DNA of 59,849 bases, taken from the NCBI GenBank assembly GCA_024224815.1, contig JAAENC010000064.1:1-59849 (forward strand). The letters run 5' to 3'. How positions within the stretch are numbered: position 1 is the first letter of the stretch; each line of letters starts with the position of its first letter. Position numbers and translations under genes: made by a program. Shown here one piece after another: positions 1 to 7,906 of the stretch. Source of the stretch: Chloroflexota bacterium. Its GTDB lineage: Bacteria > Chloroflexota > Anaerolineae > Anaerolineales > Villigracilaceae. A model generated the notes under the pieces. That model made no database searches. It worked only from the letters and a program-made list of their open reading frames with translations, and was not told the DNA's origin.

Positions 1-66
1 GAACATGCGCACAGCATCTAGCTTCGTCTCAACTGAATAATGTTTCATCCCTTTTTTGCCTGCCAT
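1..66 (-). CDS. IS3-family transposase OrfA, N-terminal 22 residues only (partial)
   Basis: The frame starts with ATG at 66 and runs off the window. It reads MAGKKGMKHYSVETKL and then DAVRMF, the usual start of the helix-turn-helix OrfA of IS150-like elements (family pattern: K-H-Y-S-x-E-x-K-x-x-A-V). OrfA binds the terminal inverted repeats and is normally fused to OrfB by a programmed frameshift. An AGGAGG site lies upstream but within a hairpin. It is partial because the window ends here. Confidence 0.8.
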   Translation of the reverse strand, partial: MAGKKGMKHYSVETKLDAVRMF

Positions 67-140
67 AATAAAAAGCACCTCCTGTTTCATTTTACACAGG
101 AGGGCTTTTTTTTCGTGTCTACTTTTTCGGGGGCAGTTCA
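1..140 (-). mobile_element. IS3-family (IS150-like) element, left end, cut by the window edge
   Basis: Read on the minus strand, the element begins at 140 with TGAACTGCCCCC, followed by AAAAAGTAGACAC and then AAGCCCTCC, a layout typical of IS150-group ends. The same terminal 12-mer bounds the element at the other end of the window (59711), next to a transposase C-terminus. The start of OrfA lies at 66. A hairpin (78-85 with 96-103) lies between the end and orfA; on the minus strand it would pair with the AGGAGG ribosome binding site of orfA, so transcripts reading in from fabH should be poorly translated. The IS end lies 38 bp past the fabH stop, so fabH is intact. The rest of the element is outside the window. 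Confidence 0.85.
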
Positions 141-178
141 TGTAAACGATATGGCTCTTTCTTTTTTCTTTTTTTATT

Positions 179-1297
179 TTACTTCCTTTTCTTGCCTCGA
201 TACCGCCCCCACAACATTCCTTCAACAATACGCAAAACACGCAAAAGAACAGAACGTATCCGAGCCAAAAACAAGAACCAACCATGACGCACTTTTCGTT
301 CTGAAGGCAGAGGCCCTGTCCATTCAGCAACAAGCGCTCCCCAAGTCAACCCCCCACCAAAACCGACCATAACAACCCTGTCTCCTGGGTTAATTCGCCC
401 GCTTTCAAAAGCCTCAACAGCGGCGATTGGCACAGAAGCAGTAGAAGTATTCCCATATTTATCAAGATTGACCATGAATTTATCCATTGGCAACTTTAAC
501 CCACGCGCTGCTGCTTCAATAATACGCGTATTTGCCTGATGCGGGATCACCAGATCAACATCCTCTGGCTCTAAACCAACTTTCTCCAAAGCTTCCTTTG
601 TTGCACGTGCCATAACGCGTGTAGCAAAACGAAAAACACTCTTTCCATCCATTTTTATAAAATGCAAATCGCCTTCAACAGTCGCTAAACTTGCAGGGAT
701 TTTACTTCCCCCGGCAGGCAGACTTAGCAAATCCCCGCCGGAGCCGTCTGAGTGCATAACTTCTGCAAGAACGCCACCGCGTTCTTCATTTGCTTGCAAA
801 ACAAAGGCACCTGCTCCATCCCCAAAAAGGATACAAGTATTCCTGTCTGTCCAATCTACAAAACGCGAAAGTGTTTCTGCGCCAACAACCAGTACATTTT
901 TACTTGCGCCACTCCGAATAGACTGCGCAGCCATATTTGTTGCAAAAATAAACCCCGTACAGGCCGCTAAAATGTCAAAAGCACCTGCATTGATCGCGCC
1001 AATCTGATCTTGAATTATAGACGCTGTGGCAGGAAAAATATGCTCAGGAGAAGAACTCGCAACAATGATTAAATCTAGATCGATGGCGCGCAAATTTGCC
1101 ACTTCCAAAGCGCGTAATGCGGCATCAGCACCCAAACTCGCCGAACTTTCATCATCCGAAGCAATCCGTCGCTCGGCAATGCCTGTCCGCGCACGAATCC
1201 ACTCATCGTTGGTATCGACCATCTCGCTAATATCATCATTTGTCCGCACCTGCTCAGGCACAGCCATCCCCCACCCCGTAATATGTGCGTAAGGCAT
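179..1297 (-). CDS. fabH: 3-oxoacyl-ACP synthase III (KAS III) with a basic C-terminal extension
   Basis: This enzyme condenses acetyl-CoA (or another acyl-CoA) with malonyl-ACP to start fatty acid synthesis in the cytosol. The catalytic triad is visible: Cys113 in AACTGF, His253 in IPHQAN and Asn283 in YGNTSTAS. The protein has 372 residues, about 40 more than usual; the extra tail (from about 330) is rich in Arg/Lys and hydrophobic residues and could form an amphipathic membrane-contacting helix. This is inference. The start is supported by GGAGT six bases upstream, which overlaps the end of fabF; the two genes are separated by two bases, so they form an operon. An IS element lies 38 bp downstream. 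Confidence 0.95.
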   Translation of the reverse strand: MPYAHITGWGMAVPEQVRTNDDISEMVDTNDEWIRARTGIAERRIASDDESSASLGADAALRALEVANLRAIDLDLIIVASSSPEHIFPATASIIQDQIGAINAGAFDILAACTGFIFATNMAAQSIRSGASKNVLVVGAETLSRFVDWTDRNTCILFGDGAGAFVLQANEERGGVLAEVMHSDGSGGDLLSLPAGGSKIPASLATVEGDLHFIKMDGKSVFRFATRVMARATKEALEKVGLEPEDVDLVIPHQANTRIIEAAARGLKLPMDKFMVNLDKYGNTSTASVPIAAVEAFESGRINPGDRVVMVGFGGGLTWGALVAEWTGPLPSERKVRHGWFLFLARIRSVLLRVLRIVEGMLWGRYRGKKRK

Positions 1298-1299
1298 TT

Positions 1300-2541
1300 T
1301 TACTCCTCGAAACGACTAATGATCAGCGTGGCATTATGCCCACCAAAGCCAAAAGAGTTCGAGAGCGCGTGTTTAAAGGACACTTCCCTTGCCTCGTTGG
1401 GCACATAATCTAAATCGCACTCAGGATCAGGGGTTTCATAATTGATTGTCGGCGGAAGAATGCCATCTTGCAAAGCTTTAGTGCAGAAAACTGCCTCCAA
1501 CGCGCCAGATGCACCAAGAAGATGCCCTGTCATTGACTTTGTAGAAGAAACGGGAATTTGATAAGCGCGCTCACCAAAAACAGTCTTGATCGCTGCCGTT
1601 TCGCCCCTGTCATTTAACGTGGTGCTCGTTCCGTGAGCATTAATATAGCCAATATCATCTACCGTTAAACCCGCGTTCTCAAGCGCGAGTTCCATACAAA
1701 GAGCAGCGCCTTCGCCCCCCTCTGCTGGCGCAGAAATATGATAAGCATCATCACTGGTTCCATAACCGGAAAGCTCTGCCAAAATATTTGCGCCTCGCGC
1801 CTGTGCGTGCTCCAGCGATTCAAGAATAAGTACACCTGCACCCTCGCCCATCACAAAGCCATTACGATTCTTATCAAAAGGACGCGATGCTTTCTCCGGC
1901 TCATCATTTCGGTCAGACAATGCCCCGATAGTATTCATCCCCGCCATTGCTAATTTAATAATACTCGCTTCGCCGCCACCGGCGATCATCACATCTGCGC
2001 TGCCACGACGGATAATTTCTGCTGCTTCACCAATAGAATTGGAGCCTGTAGCACAAGCCGTAACAACAGACATATTTGGGCCGCGAACGCCAAGTTTAAT
2101 GGCAACCATTCCGGGGCCAGTATCCGCTAACATCATTGGAACCAAGAAAGGGCTCACGCGCGATGCGCCGCGTTTTTCCATCACATCTGCTTGTTCGAGC
2201 AGAGTACCGATTCCGCCAATTCCGGTGCCAATAAGCACGCCAATCCGATCTCTGTTTTCGTCAGTAACGATCAAACCGGCATCTTCTACCGCCTGCAAAG
2301 AAGCACCCATCGCCAACTGAACATAACGATCCATTCGGCGAGCTTCACGGCGACCAAAAAGGGCTACGGGATCAAAATCTTTCACTTCAGCAGCAAATTT
2401 TGTTTTATTTTCGCTGGCATCAAAAAGCGTAATAGGGGCTACGCCTGTTTTTCCTGCAAGTAGTGCTTGCCAAGTATCTTCTACGTTTAAACCAAGAGGG
2501 CTAAGCGTGCCCAAACCGGTGATTACAACTCGTTTTCGCAT
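1300..2541 (-). CDS. fabF: 3-oxoacyl-ACP synthase II (KAS II)
   Basis: This elongating condensing enzyme of type II fatty acid synthesis acts on acyl-ACP plus malonyl-ACP. At 413 residues it has the family's usual length. The Cys-His-His triad is present: Cys163 in TACATGSNS, His303 in [11 protein letters not shown] and His340 in [14 protein letters not shown]. It is first of the two-gene fabF-fabH unit, separated from the upstream rhomboid operon by a terminator hairpin. The ATG is preceded by GGAG in the 5' leader (ataggagaaaaaaATG on the minus strand). Confidence 0.96.
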   Translation of the reverse strand: MRKRVVITGLGTLSPLGLNVEDTWQALLAGKTGVAPITLFDASENKTKFAAEVKDFDPVALFGRREARRMDRYVQLAMGASLQAVEDAGLIVTDENRDRIGVLIGTGIGGIGTLLEQADVMEKRGASRVSPFLVPMMLADTGPGMVAIKLGVRGPNMSVVTACATGSNSIGEAAEIIRRGSADVMIAGGGEASIIKLAMAGMNTIGALSDRNDEPEKASRPFDKNRNGFVMGEGAGVLILESLEHAQARGANILAELSGYGTSDDAYHISAPAEGGEGAALCMELALENAGLTVDDIGYINAHGTSTTLNDRGETAAIKTVFGERAYQIPVSSTKSMTGHLLGASGALEAVFCTKALQDGILPPTINYETPDPECDLDYVPNEAREVSFKHALSNSFGFGGHNATLIISRFEE

Positions 2542-2552
2542 TTTTTTCTCCT

Positions 2553-2578
2553 ATAAAAAAAGACAGCATTGCTGTCCT
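2553..2578 (-). terminator. Rho-independent terminator after the rhomboid operon
   Basis: GACAGC-att-GCTGTC (2562-2576 with flanking bases) forms a compact stem. On the minus strand it is followed by a run of seven T (complement of 2555-2561). It lies 55 bp past the rhomboid stop and just ahead of fabF, so it would end the 5843-2631 operon. Confidence 0.7.
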
Positions 2579-2630
2579 TATCTTCACCAAGCTATAACAC
2601 GTTCTCTGTGAAAGGGATACGCTTATTTTC

Positions 2631-3317
2631 TCAAACCTTCGTATCACTCCAATAGCGCGCAAAGGCTTCGGGGCGCAAAAACAAAAGAATGGTCAGCGAG
2701 GCAAAAAAACCGCCCAAATGCCCCCAATAGGCAACGCTATATTGCCCGCCAGCACCGTTTAGCAAAATATCCATAGCAGGGACAAGCTGTATGGCTAAAA
2801 AGTATAAGATCACCCAAAAAGCACGAATTTTAGGCCAAGTAGGGACAAAGCTAAACCAAAATATGAGCGTGCGTATTCGTCCACGCGGGTATAAAATAAG
2901 ATATGCGCCCATCACGCCAAAAACAGCGCCACTCGCGCCGAGCACCGGAATTTCAGATTGAGAATTAACCAGCACGTAGATCAAGTCTGAGCCAAAACCA
3001 GCCAAAAGATAGAAAAGCAGAAAACGCCAAGGGCCGCAAGCATCTTCTACGCGTCTGCCATAAACCCAAAGGGCAAACATATTCCCGAAAAGGTGAAAAA
3101 ATCCGCCGTGCATAAACATTGATGTGATGCCAGTCAAAAAACCGCCACCCTCCCGAGCAAAAACCATCGCTGGGACAGTGACGATCTGGCGATAATACTG
3201 CCAGTATAAATATGGCGGATACATAAAAAGGATAGCGGTGTTAACCAACACGATCATGAAGGTCATCACAGGAAATGGGCTATATCGATTTGGTTCAGTA
3301 TCATTTAGAGGGAACAT
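2631..3317 (-). CDS. Rhomboid-family intramembrane serine protease
   Basis: A membrane protein of 228 residues with about six hydrophobic segments. Rhomboids cleave transmembrane segments of other proteins within the bilayer. The catalytic dyad is visible: Ser129 in GASGAVFG and His200 in YWGHLGG. The oxyanion-side motif HLFGNMFAL lies at 75-83 on the second membrane segment. A helix-breaking loop precedes it, as in bacterial GlpG-like proteins. AGGAAG lies about six bases before the ATG. It is the last gene of an operon, nine bases after the TPR protein. The substrate cannot be deduced. Confidence 0.92.
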   Translation of the reverse strand: MFPLNDTEPNRYSPFPVMTFMIVLVNTAILFMYPPYLYWQYYRQIVTVPAMVFAREGGGFLTGITSMFMHGGFFHLFGNMFALWVYGRRVEDACGPWRFLLFYLLAGFGSDLIYVLVNSQSEIPVLGASGAVFGVMGAYLILYPRGRIRTLIFWFSFVPTWPKIRAFWVILYFLAIQLVPAMDILLNGAGGQYSVAYWGHLGGFFASLTILLFLRPEAFARYWSDTKV

Positions 3318-3326
3318 GATTTCTTC

Positions 3327-4325
3327 CTAAGGTAAAAGTGGAAGCCAACGCACATAGGCTTCGAGCCCAAGTAGCGCAAAAGATAAAAACATCAGCGTTA
3401 CCCCGGCAGCACCAACAAGCATGCGCAATCTTTTAGAACCTCGCCCGCCTACGCTGCCTAACTTCTTCCAAATACGATTTTCAGAACCAGCCGTTGAAAG
3501 AGCGACTAAAAACGCACCTACAATAACCAGCAAGAACTCTACCCCCATCAATAAAGAGATATAACGAAAATCGTAACCGACTTGAGCGATCAACATAAAC
3601 AGAAAAAGCAAAGGGGGGCCAAGCGTAAGACGGGCAATAGTAACCTTTGGTGAAACGTGCACTATTTTCTCTTCTTTTAAACCCCGTAAGCGATTGATCT
3701 CACGAAATAAACGGTCCCATTCACTGCGTCCTTTTGCTTTCGCAGAAACGCTCTCATAAACCTTGATAGCCTTCTCAATCTCCCCATTTTCTTCATAACT
3801 CACCGCCAACTCCAGCGGATTTTCTCGATAATAACGCGCACGCTTTAGCGCTTCTTTTTTCTCTTTATTTGCAGGGTCAAAGGCATATAAACGCGCCAAC
3901 GCCCGCTCTTTCTCAACAAGATCGTTTGTGTATTTTGCCAGCATGGACCATGCAATTTCTGATTTATTATTTTCTTTGGTGATTTTTCTTAGGTGTCTTA
4001 AAGCTGATTCTGTATTCCCATCAGAAAGGAGCTTGTCCACCTTTGCCAGAGCAGCATTTTCCGCTCGTTCTTTTTCCACCTTCTCTATCCGGCGTAATTC
4101 ATCCAAACGCATCCGAACACGCGTCTCTGTGGGATCAATCCGCAAAACCTCTTCGCAGGCAAGAATTAAATCATCTCTATCATCAAGAAGGCCAATCAAC
4201 CACAGCCAAGCTAATTTATTATTGGGGTCTTCCTGAACAAGATCAATAAAAAGCTCACGTGCAGACAACTCTTGCCCCAACTTTGCTTTCTTAATTGCCT
4301 CCTGCATTCGCCTATTATCAATCAC
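3327..4325 (-). CDS. TPR-repeat protein with C-terminal membrane segments
   Basis: A 332-residue protein. Residues 1-225 are helical and TPR-like (repeating patterns such as ARELFIDLVQEDPNNKLAW, then SALRHLRKI and KAIKVYESV). Residues 228-325 hold three or four hydrophobic segments, so the TPR part is probably cytosolic and membrane-anchored. TPRs bind protein partners; none is known here. The reading frame begins with GTG at 4325, preceded by GGGA; an in-frame ATG at 4307 is an alternative start. It starts four bases after the HAD-DinB stop and ends nine bases before the rhomboid gene. This architecture recurs in Anaerolineae, as far as I recall, but the function is unassigned. Confidence 0.8.
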   Translation of the reverse strand: MIDNRRMQEAIKKAKLGQELSARELFIDLVQEDPNNKLAWLWLIGLLDDRDDLILACEEVLRIDPTETRVRMRLDELRRIEKVEKERAENAALAKVDKLLSDGNTESALRHLRKITKENNKSEIAWSMLAKYTNDLVEKERALARLYAFDPANKEKKEALKRARYYRENPLELAVSYEENGEIEKAIKVYESVSAKAKGRSEWDRLFREINRLRGLKEEKIVHVSPKVTIARLTLGPPLLFLFMLIAQVGYDFRYISLLMGVEFLLVIVGAFLVALSTAGSENRIWKKLGSVGGRGSKRLRMLVGAAGVTLMFLSFALLGLEAYVRWLPLLP

Positions 4326-4329
4326 AAAA

Positions 4330-5529
4330 CTATCCCATTATCTGTTTATAAATTTGTCTCAAATGTACGCGGTCATGCTCCACCATAAAACCAAGTTGCT
4401 CTTGCAAAGTGATGGGACCAAATATTGCATGTCGCCCCGCACGCTGCCAATCTTCAGCACTAAGTTTTTTCAACGCCTCCAATGTCTCCAAGCGAGCGTC
4501 AACATATTCTTGCAACACAGCCTCACCATCATTTTTGGCATAAACACGTTCAGAAACCCACCTATCGGGATCATTCGCTGTAATAAAAGGATTTTCTTCG
4601 TTCAAAAAGGTCTGAAACCTTGGCAAATTGACTTCTCGCTCTACATCGCGCAAATGGCTAAGAATTTCAACCAATGTCCACTCATCGGGATCAGAAAATT
4701 CTGTCCACGCGCCAGACGGGATGCCAGCCAACATTCCCTTTAACGCCGCGGGAACAGCTTTCGCTGTCGCAACAATCGCCGTTTTGGCTTGATAGCTGGG
4801 TGTGAAAATTTTCTCATCCTGAGCTTCTATCCAGCCCCGCAACTCCCCAATTTTCCCTCGTCCCTGGGGCGGATTCACGCCCTCTGGCAAAAGTGCATCA
4901 TCATCCGCAATCCAGTAAGCGGCAACGCCCAACTCTTGCGCAGCACGCAAATCTCGCTCTGGGTCATCACCAACAATTAGAACAGGGCCATCAGGCCAGC
5001 CCATACGCCCCAAAACTTCCCCAAAATAAGCCGGGTTTGGCTTACTATAATGAAAATGCTCAAAAGACGAAATAATATCAAAGGGATATTTCTCTGGTGC
5101 CAGCCCTGCCCAACGCAAACGATGCTTTATGGCTGCCCGCGGAAAAAGCGGATTAGTGGAAATAGCAACACGATATCCTTGAGAAAACGCCCATTCAACG
5201 AGTGCTACTGCTTCGGGTCGCGCTTTAACGAGATATGATAAAGACGGGAAAATTTCTTCATAAAAGTGAGCAATTATCGGGTCGAGGGTGTCCCGCCCTA
5301 TATCAAATTTTGGGTAAAACTCGTTATTAAAGCATTCTTCCAATCTTTGCGCGGGGCTATCATTGGCTATCATTGCTTCTGTGCCAAGCATTAGATATTT
5401 GAGCATTTTTTTCGGCTCAATATATGCCTGCATTTCTTTCCCCAAGGTTTGAAAATAGACGGGGATGAAGTCGTTCATATCAGAATCGAGCAGGGTATCG
5501 TCAAGGTCGAGCAGCAATGTTAGAGTCAT
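4330..5529 (-). CDS. HAD-superfamily hydrolase fused to a DinB-like four-helix domain
   Basis: A two-domain protein of 399 residues. Residues 1-240 carry the HAD motifs: LLDLDDTLLD (nucleophile Asp8, acid Asp10), STNPLF (motif II), KPNPAYF (motif III Lys) and VGDDPERD (motif IV), which suggests a small-molecule phosphatase. Residues 260-399 match the DinB/DUF664 fold, with candidate metal-binding histidines in EILSHLRDVE and VEHDRVHLRQI. I chose ATG 5529 over GTG 5565 because GAGG lies eight bases upstream and because the start overlaps the previous stop as ATGA, implying translational coupling. The substrate is unknown; the fusion suggests the two activities act on related metabolites. Confidence 0.85.
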   Translation of the reverse strand: MTLTLLLDLDDTLLDSDMNDFIPVYFQTLGKEMQAYIEPKKMLKYLMLGTEAMIANDSPAQRLEECFNNEFYPKFDIGRDTLDPIIAHFYEEIFPSLSYLVKARPEAVALVEWAFSQGYRVAISTNPLFPRAAIKHRLRWAGLAPEKYPFDIISSFEHFHYSKPNPAYFGEVLGRMGWPDGPVLIVGDDPERDLRAAQELGVAAYWIADDDALLPEGVNPPQGRGKIGELRGWIEAQDEKIFTPSYQAKTAIVATAKAVPAALKGMLAGIPSGAWTEFSDPDEWTLVEILSHLRDVEREVNLPRFQTFLNEENPFITANDPDRWVSERVYAKNDGEAVLQEYVDARLETLEALKKLSAEDWQRAGRHAIFGPITLQEQLGFMVEHDRVHLRQIYKQIMG

Positions 5530-5843
5530 TCTTTTACCTCGAAAATTGGTGGGAGGGGATGACACTCACCGCAACCAATTTTGGGATTATCCACAACTCT
5601 TTTTTTTTTTTCACAAAAAGTCGAAACCTCAACGCGCTTCTGAAAAAGGGTAAAAATGGAACGATTAACTTCTGCGTTCAGATGCATATTTTCACAGGAA
5701 TTTGCTCGCAAAATATCTGGCACGGGGCAAGTATTGCAAAGCTCTGCCTGCCAATTAGGAAGCAAGCGACATTCTTCGTGGCTGCGTCCGCGATAATAGT
5801 CTCCATAAAACTGGGCACACTCGATGCCTGCGGGTGTTTTCAT
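5526..5843 (-). CDS. Small cysteine-rich protein of unknown function
   Basis: A 105-residue protein with eight cysteines, arranged C-x(12)-C in the N-terminal half (IECAQFYGDYYRGRSHEEC), then LCNTC, a single Cys in NSCENM, FCEK and GCGEC. The spacing suggests metal or Fe-S binding, but no named family fits with certainty. It is a real gene rather than a shadow: the composition is typical, and its stop overlaps the HAD-DinB start by four bases (ATGA). It is the first gene of the operon running to the rhomboid. The long T run at 5590-5603 encodes a CEKKKR segment. Confidence 0.7.
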   Translation of the reverse strand: MKTPAGIECAQFYGDYYRGRSHEECRLLPNWQAELCNTCPVPDILRANSCENMHLNAEVNRSIFTLFQKRVEVSTFCEKKKRVVDNPKIGCGECHPLPPIFEVKE

Positions 5844-5885
5844 CTTGCTATTTTCCTGTTTTCAATAATAGTTTTAGCTTTTTAA

Positions 5886-5913
5886 CATAATGTCCCCTTG
5901 CGGGGACATTATG
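5886..5913. terminator. Perfect 12-bp hairpin between efp and the Cys-rich gene
   Basis: CATAATGTCCCC (5886-5897), loop TTGC, GGGGACATTATG (5902-5913). The stem is perfect. It lies 22 bases past the efp stop and 43 bases before the next minus-strand gene. Neither side has a good T run, so it may act as a weak terminator or as an mRNA 3'-end stabiliser. Confidence 0.55.
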
Positions 5914-5935
5914 CTTCTTCGAATTCAAATTTGCT

Positions 5936-6493
5936 TTATACGCGAGTTATATATTCACCTGTGCGCGTATCAACTTTAATCGTATTGCCAACTTCAACGA
6001 AATTAGGACATTGCACTGAAAGCCCGGTTTCACAAGTTACGTTTTTAGTAACACCTGTAGCGGTATCGCCGCGTACGGCAATATCAGCTTGCGTAACTTC
6101 CAACTCTACCGATGTTGGGAGGTCAATATCGAGTGGCTCTTCACCGTAAAAAGTGAGCTTGACCGCCAAACCTTCTTTTAAGAACCCGGCTACATCTTTG
6201 ACCATTAGCGCGCTAATAGCGGGCTGCTCAAAGGTTTCGTTGTCCATAAAATAGTAGAAATCATCGTCATTATAAAGAAATTGTACTTTTTTATAGTCCA
6301 AGCGAATATTTTGTACACGCTCACTGGAATTAAAAGTTTTTTCAATATTCGCGCCTGTGCGCAAATTAAAAGCCTTAATTCGGATAGTAGCACCGCCACG
6401 AGCTGTTTTATTGTGATGATAATCTTTAACTTTAAAGAGATCATTGCCTATTTCAAAAATAACGCCTTTTCGGAGAGCATTTGCATCAATCAT
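5936..6493 (-). CDS. efp: Elongation factor P, arginine at the loop tip
   Basis: EF-P rescues ribosomes stalled at polyproline. The 185 residues span the three beta-barrel domains, including YNDDDFYYFMDNETFEQ in domain II and the C-terminal VDTRTGEYITRV. The loop that enters the peptidyl transferase centre reads NKTARGGATIR: the residue aligned with E. coli Lys34 is Arg32. Arg-type EF-Ps are rhamnosylated by EarP in some Proteobacteria, but no earP, epmA or epmB is in this window, so the modification state is open. It has its own promoter; a GAGG ribosome site precedes the ATG. Confidence 0.97.
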   Translation of the reverse strand: MIDANALRKGVIFEIGNDLFKVKDYHHNKTARGGATIRIKAFNLRTGANIEKTFNSSERVQNIRLDYKKVQFLYNDDDFYYFMDNETFEQPAISALMVKDVAGFLKEGLAVKLTFYGEEPLDIDLPTSVELEVTQADIAVRGDTATGVTKNVTCETGLSVQCPNFVEVGNTIKVDTRTGEYITRV

Positions 6494-6526
6494 TTAGTAC
6501 CTCGGTTTTTAGAATTTTATGGGGAG

Positions 6527-6555
6527 ATTATACATTAGAGAATAGAGATTAGTAA
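6527..6555 (-). promoter_or_regulatory. Probable sigma-70-type promoter of efp
   Basis: On the minus strand, TTACTA (6555-6550) and TATAAT (6532-6527) are separated by 17 bases. The expected start is about 25-30 bases ahead of the efp ATG at 6493. The site lies in the 71-base gap after the mog-like gene, so efp can be transcribed on its own. Confidence 0.6.
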
Positions 6556-6564
6556 AACAAATCA

Positions 6565-7071
6565 TTAAGGATCTGGTATATGCCCCGCTTCTGCGGCAGA
6601 ATCTTCCCTAAGTAACTGGACAGCATGCCCCAACACCGGCGCAACAACTTGCAAATTTTCGCACGCCGCCTTTGGGCTGCCCGGCAAATTGATAATGAGT
6701 ACCCGCCCCCGAATTCCGGCAATAGCGCGAGAAAGCATGGCGTGGGACGTAATTTTTAGACTTTCAGCGCGCATTGCTTCTGACAGCCCTGGCGCGAGTT
6801 TGTCTACAACAAAGCGCGTTGCTTCTGGCGTGACATCGCGCGGAGAAAAACCTGTCCCACCTGTCGTGAGAATAACATCCATATCACCACTATCTGCCCA
6901 TAAAATGAGCGTGTCGCGCAAAATATCAAGGTCGTCGGGGACAATTAAGGTTTCGACAACATCCCACCCTTTATCTTTGGCCATCTCGGCAAGAGCGGGG
7001 CCAGAGAGATCGGGGCGTTCATCGCGTGATGAGCGATCGGAAGCGGTAAGTATGCCTATGCGAAGTTTCAT
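6565..7071 (-). CDS. MoaB/Mog-family molybdopterin-binding protein
   Basis: A 168-residue protein of the MoCF-binding fold. Visible motifs are ILTASDRSSR at the N-terminus, TTGGTGFSPRDVTPEAT in the middle and INLPGSPKAACENL near the end. Mog-type proteins adenylylate molybdopterin before molybdenum insertion; MoaB-type proteins have the same fold and are hard to separate by sequence. Here the GTGFSPRDVTPEAT stretch fits Mog well. It is the last gene of the hsp20-lon operon, 20 bases after the GNAT gene. No other molybdenum cofactor gene is in the window. Confidence 0.88.
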   Translation of the reverse strand: MKLRIGILTASDRSSRDERPDLSGPALAEMAKDKGWDVVETLIVPDDLDILRDTLILWADSGDMDVILTTGGTGFSPRDVTPEATRFVVDKLAPGLSEAMRAESLKITSHAMLSRAIAGIRGRVLIINLPGSPKAACENLQVVAPVLGHAVQLLREDSAAEAGHIPDP

Positions 7072-7091
7072 GTTTTTTATCTAGATCATTT

Positions 7092-7523
7092 CTATTTTAG
7101 ATTTTTGGCAAAAGCGTATAAGTCGTTCATATTTTCCCAGCCACGAGATTCGTAAAAAGAAATTGCATCTTCGTTATCTTTTGTGACAAGTAAATAATAG
7201 CGAATACAGCCTTTTTCTTTGAGTTTCTCTTCAAGCGCATCAACTAATATATTCGCTATTCCCTTACGGCGATATTTATGAGCAACTGCGAGATGATACA
7301 TCATGCCGCGCCGTCCATCGAAGCCGCCCATAACTGCGCCAATTATCAGGCCATCTGCTTGGGCAACGAGGAACAAGTCTGGGTCACGAGCGACCTTTTT
7401 CTCAATCTCGGCTAACTCGTCAGAAATGCGGAGGTGAATCCCATCTCCAGCATTTTTCCAAAGCGCATAAACTTCTTCGTAATCGTCTGGAAACTCAAAG
7501 GGGCGAATGAGAATATCCGGCAT
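7092..7523 (-). CDS. GNAT-family N-acetyltransferase
   Basis: A 143-residue protein with the acetyl-CoA-binding motif A (LAVAHKYRRKGIANILVDAL, pattern Q/R-x-x-G-x-G/A) and the conserved C-terminal strand region (FYESRGWE). It transfers an acetyl group from acetyl-CoA to an unknown amine; the layout resembles RimI-like or YpeA-like proteins. It begins nine bases after the response regulator and ends 20 bases before the mog-like gene, within the same operon. Confidence 0.88.
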   Translation of the reverse strand: MPDILIRPFEFPDDYEEVYALWKNAGDGIHLRISDELAEIEKKVARDPDLFLVAQADGLIIGAVMGGFDGRRGMMYHLAVAHKYRRKGIANILVDALEEKLKEKGCIRYYLLVTKDNEDAISFYESRGWENMNDLYAFAKNLK

Positions 7524-7532
7524 GGATATTTC

Positions 7533-7892
7533 TTAGCCTTCAGTATATTTTCGTAAAATATTGATCAATTCATCGGGCATATAAGGCTTGAGCAGAAAAT
7601 CATCCGCGCCACTTGAAAGACATTCATCACCGAGATTCATTCCAGAAGCCATAACAACACGGGTCTTTTTAAAAATATCTTCCTCACGCATTGCGCGAAC
7701 TATATCCATCCCATTTTGGCTGGGCAAATTCACATCAAGCACCAGTGCTTCCGGGACATCATTGCGCAAGACAGGCAAAAGATCATTTGTTGCAAGGTCT
7801 AGCGTAACAACTTCAAATCCCTCTAATCTCAATAAAGTTTCGAGAAGGGTGACCATAGTGGGGTCATCTTCGGCTAAAAAGACTCTTTTCAT
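7533..7892 (-). CDS. Stand-alone receiver-domain response regulator
   Basis: A single receiver domain of 119 residues: acidic pair EDD (8-10), phosphorylation site Asp53 in VLDVNLP, switch Ser83 in MASGM and Lys102 in LLKPY. There is no output domain, so it acts by protein contact, as CheY or Spo0F do. No histidine kinase is nearby. Its position 14 bases after lon in a heat-shock-like operon suggests a link to stress signalling, which is inference only. Confidence 0.93.
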   Translation of the reverse strand: MKRVFLAEDDPTMVTLLETLLRLEGFEVVTLDLATNDLLPVLRNDVPEALVLDVNLPSQNGMDIVRAMREEDIFKKTRVVMASGMNLGDECLSSGADDFLLKPYMPDELINILRKYTEG

Positions 7893-7906
7893 ATAGATTT
7901 TCTCGT

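Noticed and set aside
179-330. fabH truncated or extended by the IS element
   Set aside because: The IS end is at 140, 38 bp past the stop; the basic tail is part of the gene itself.
40-372. Open frame of 110 codons on the plus strand
   Set aside because: It runs antisense through the IS end and the end of fabH, has a Phe-rich atypical composition, and no ribosome site.
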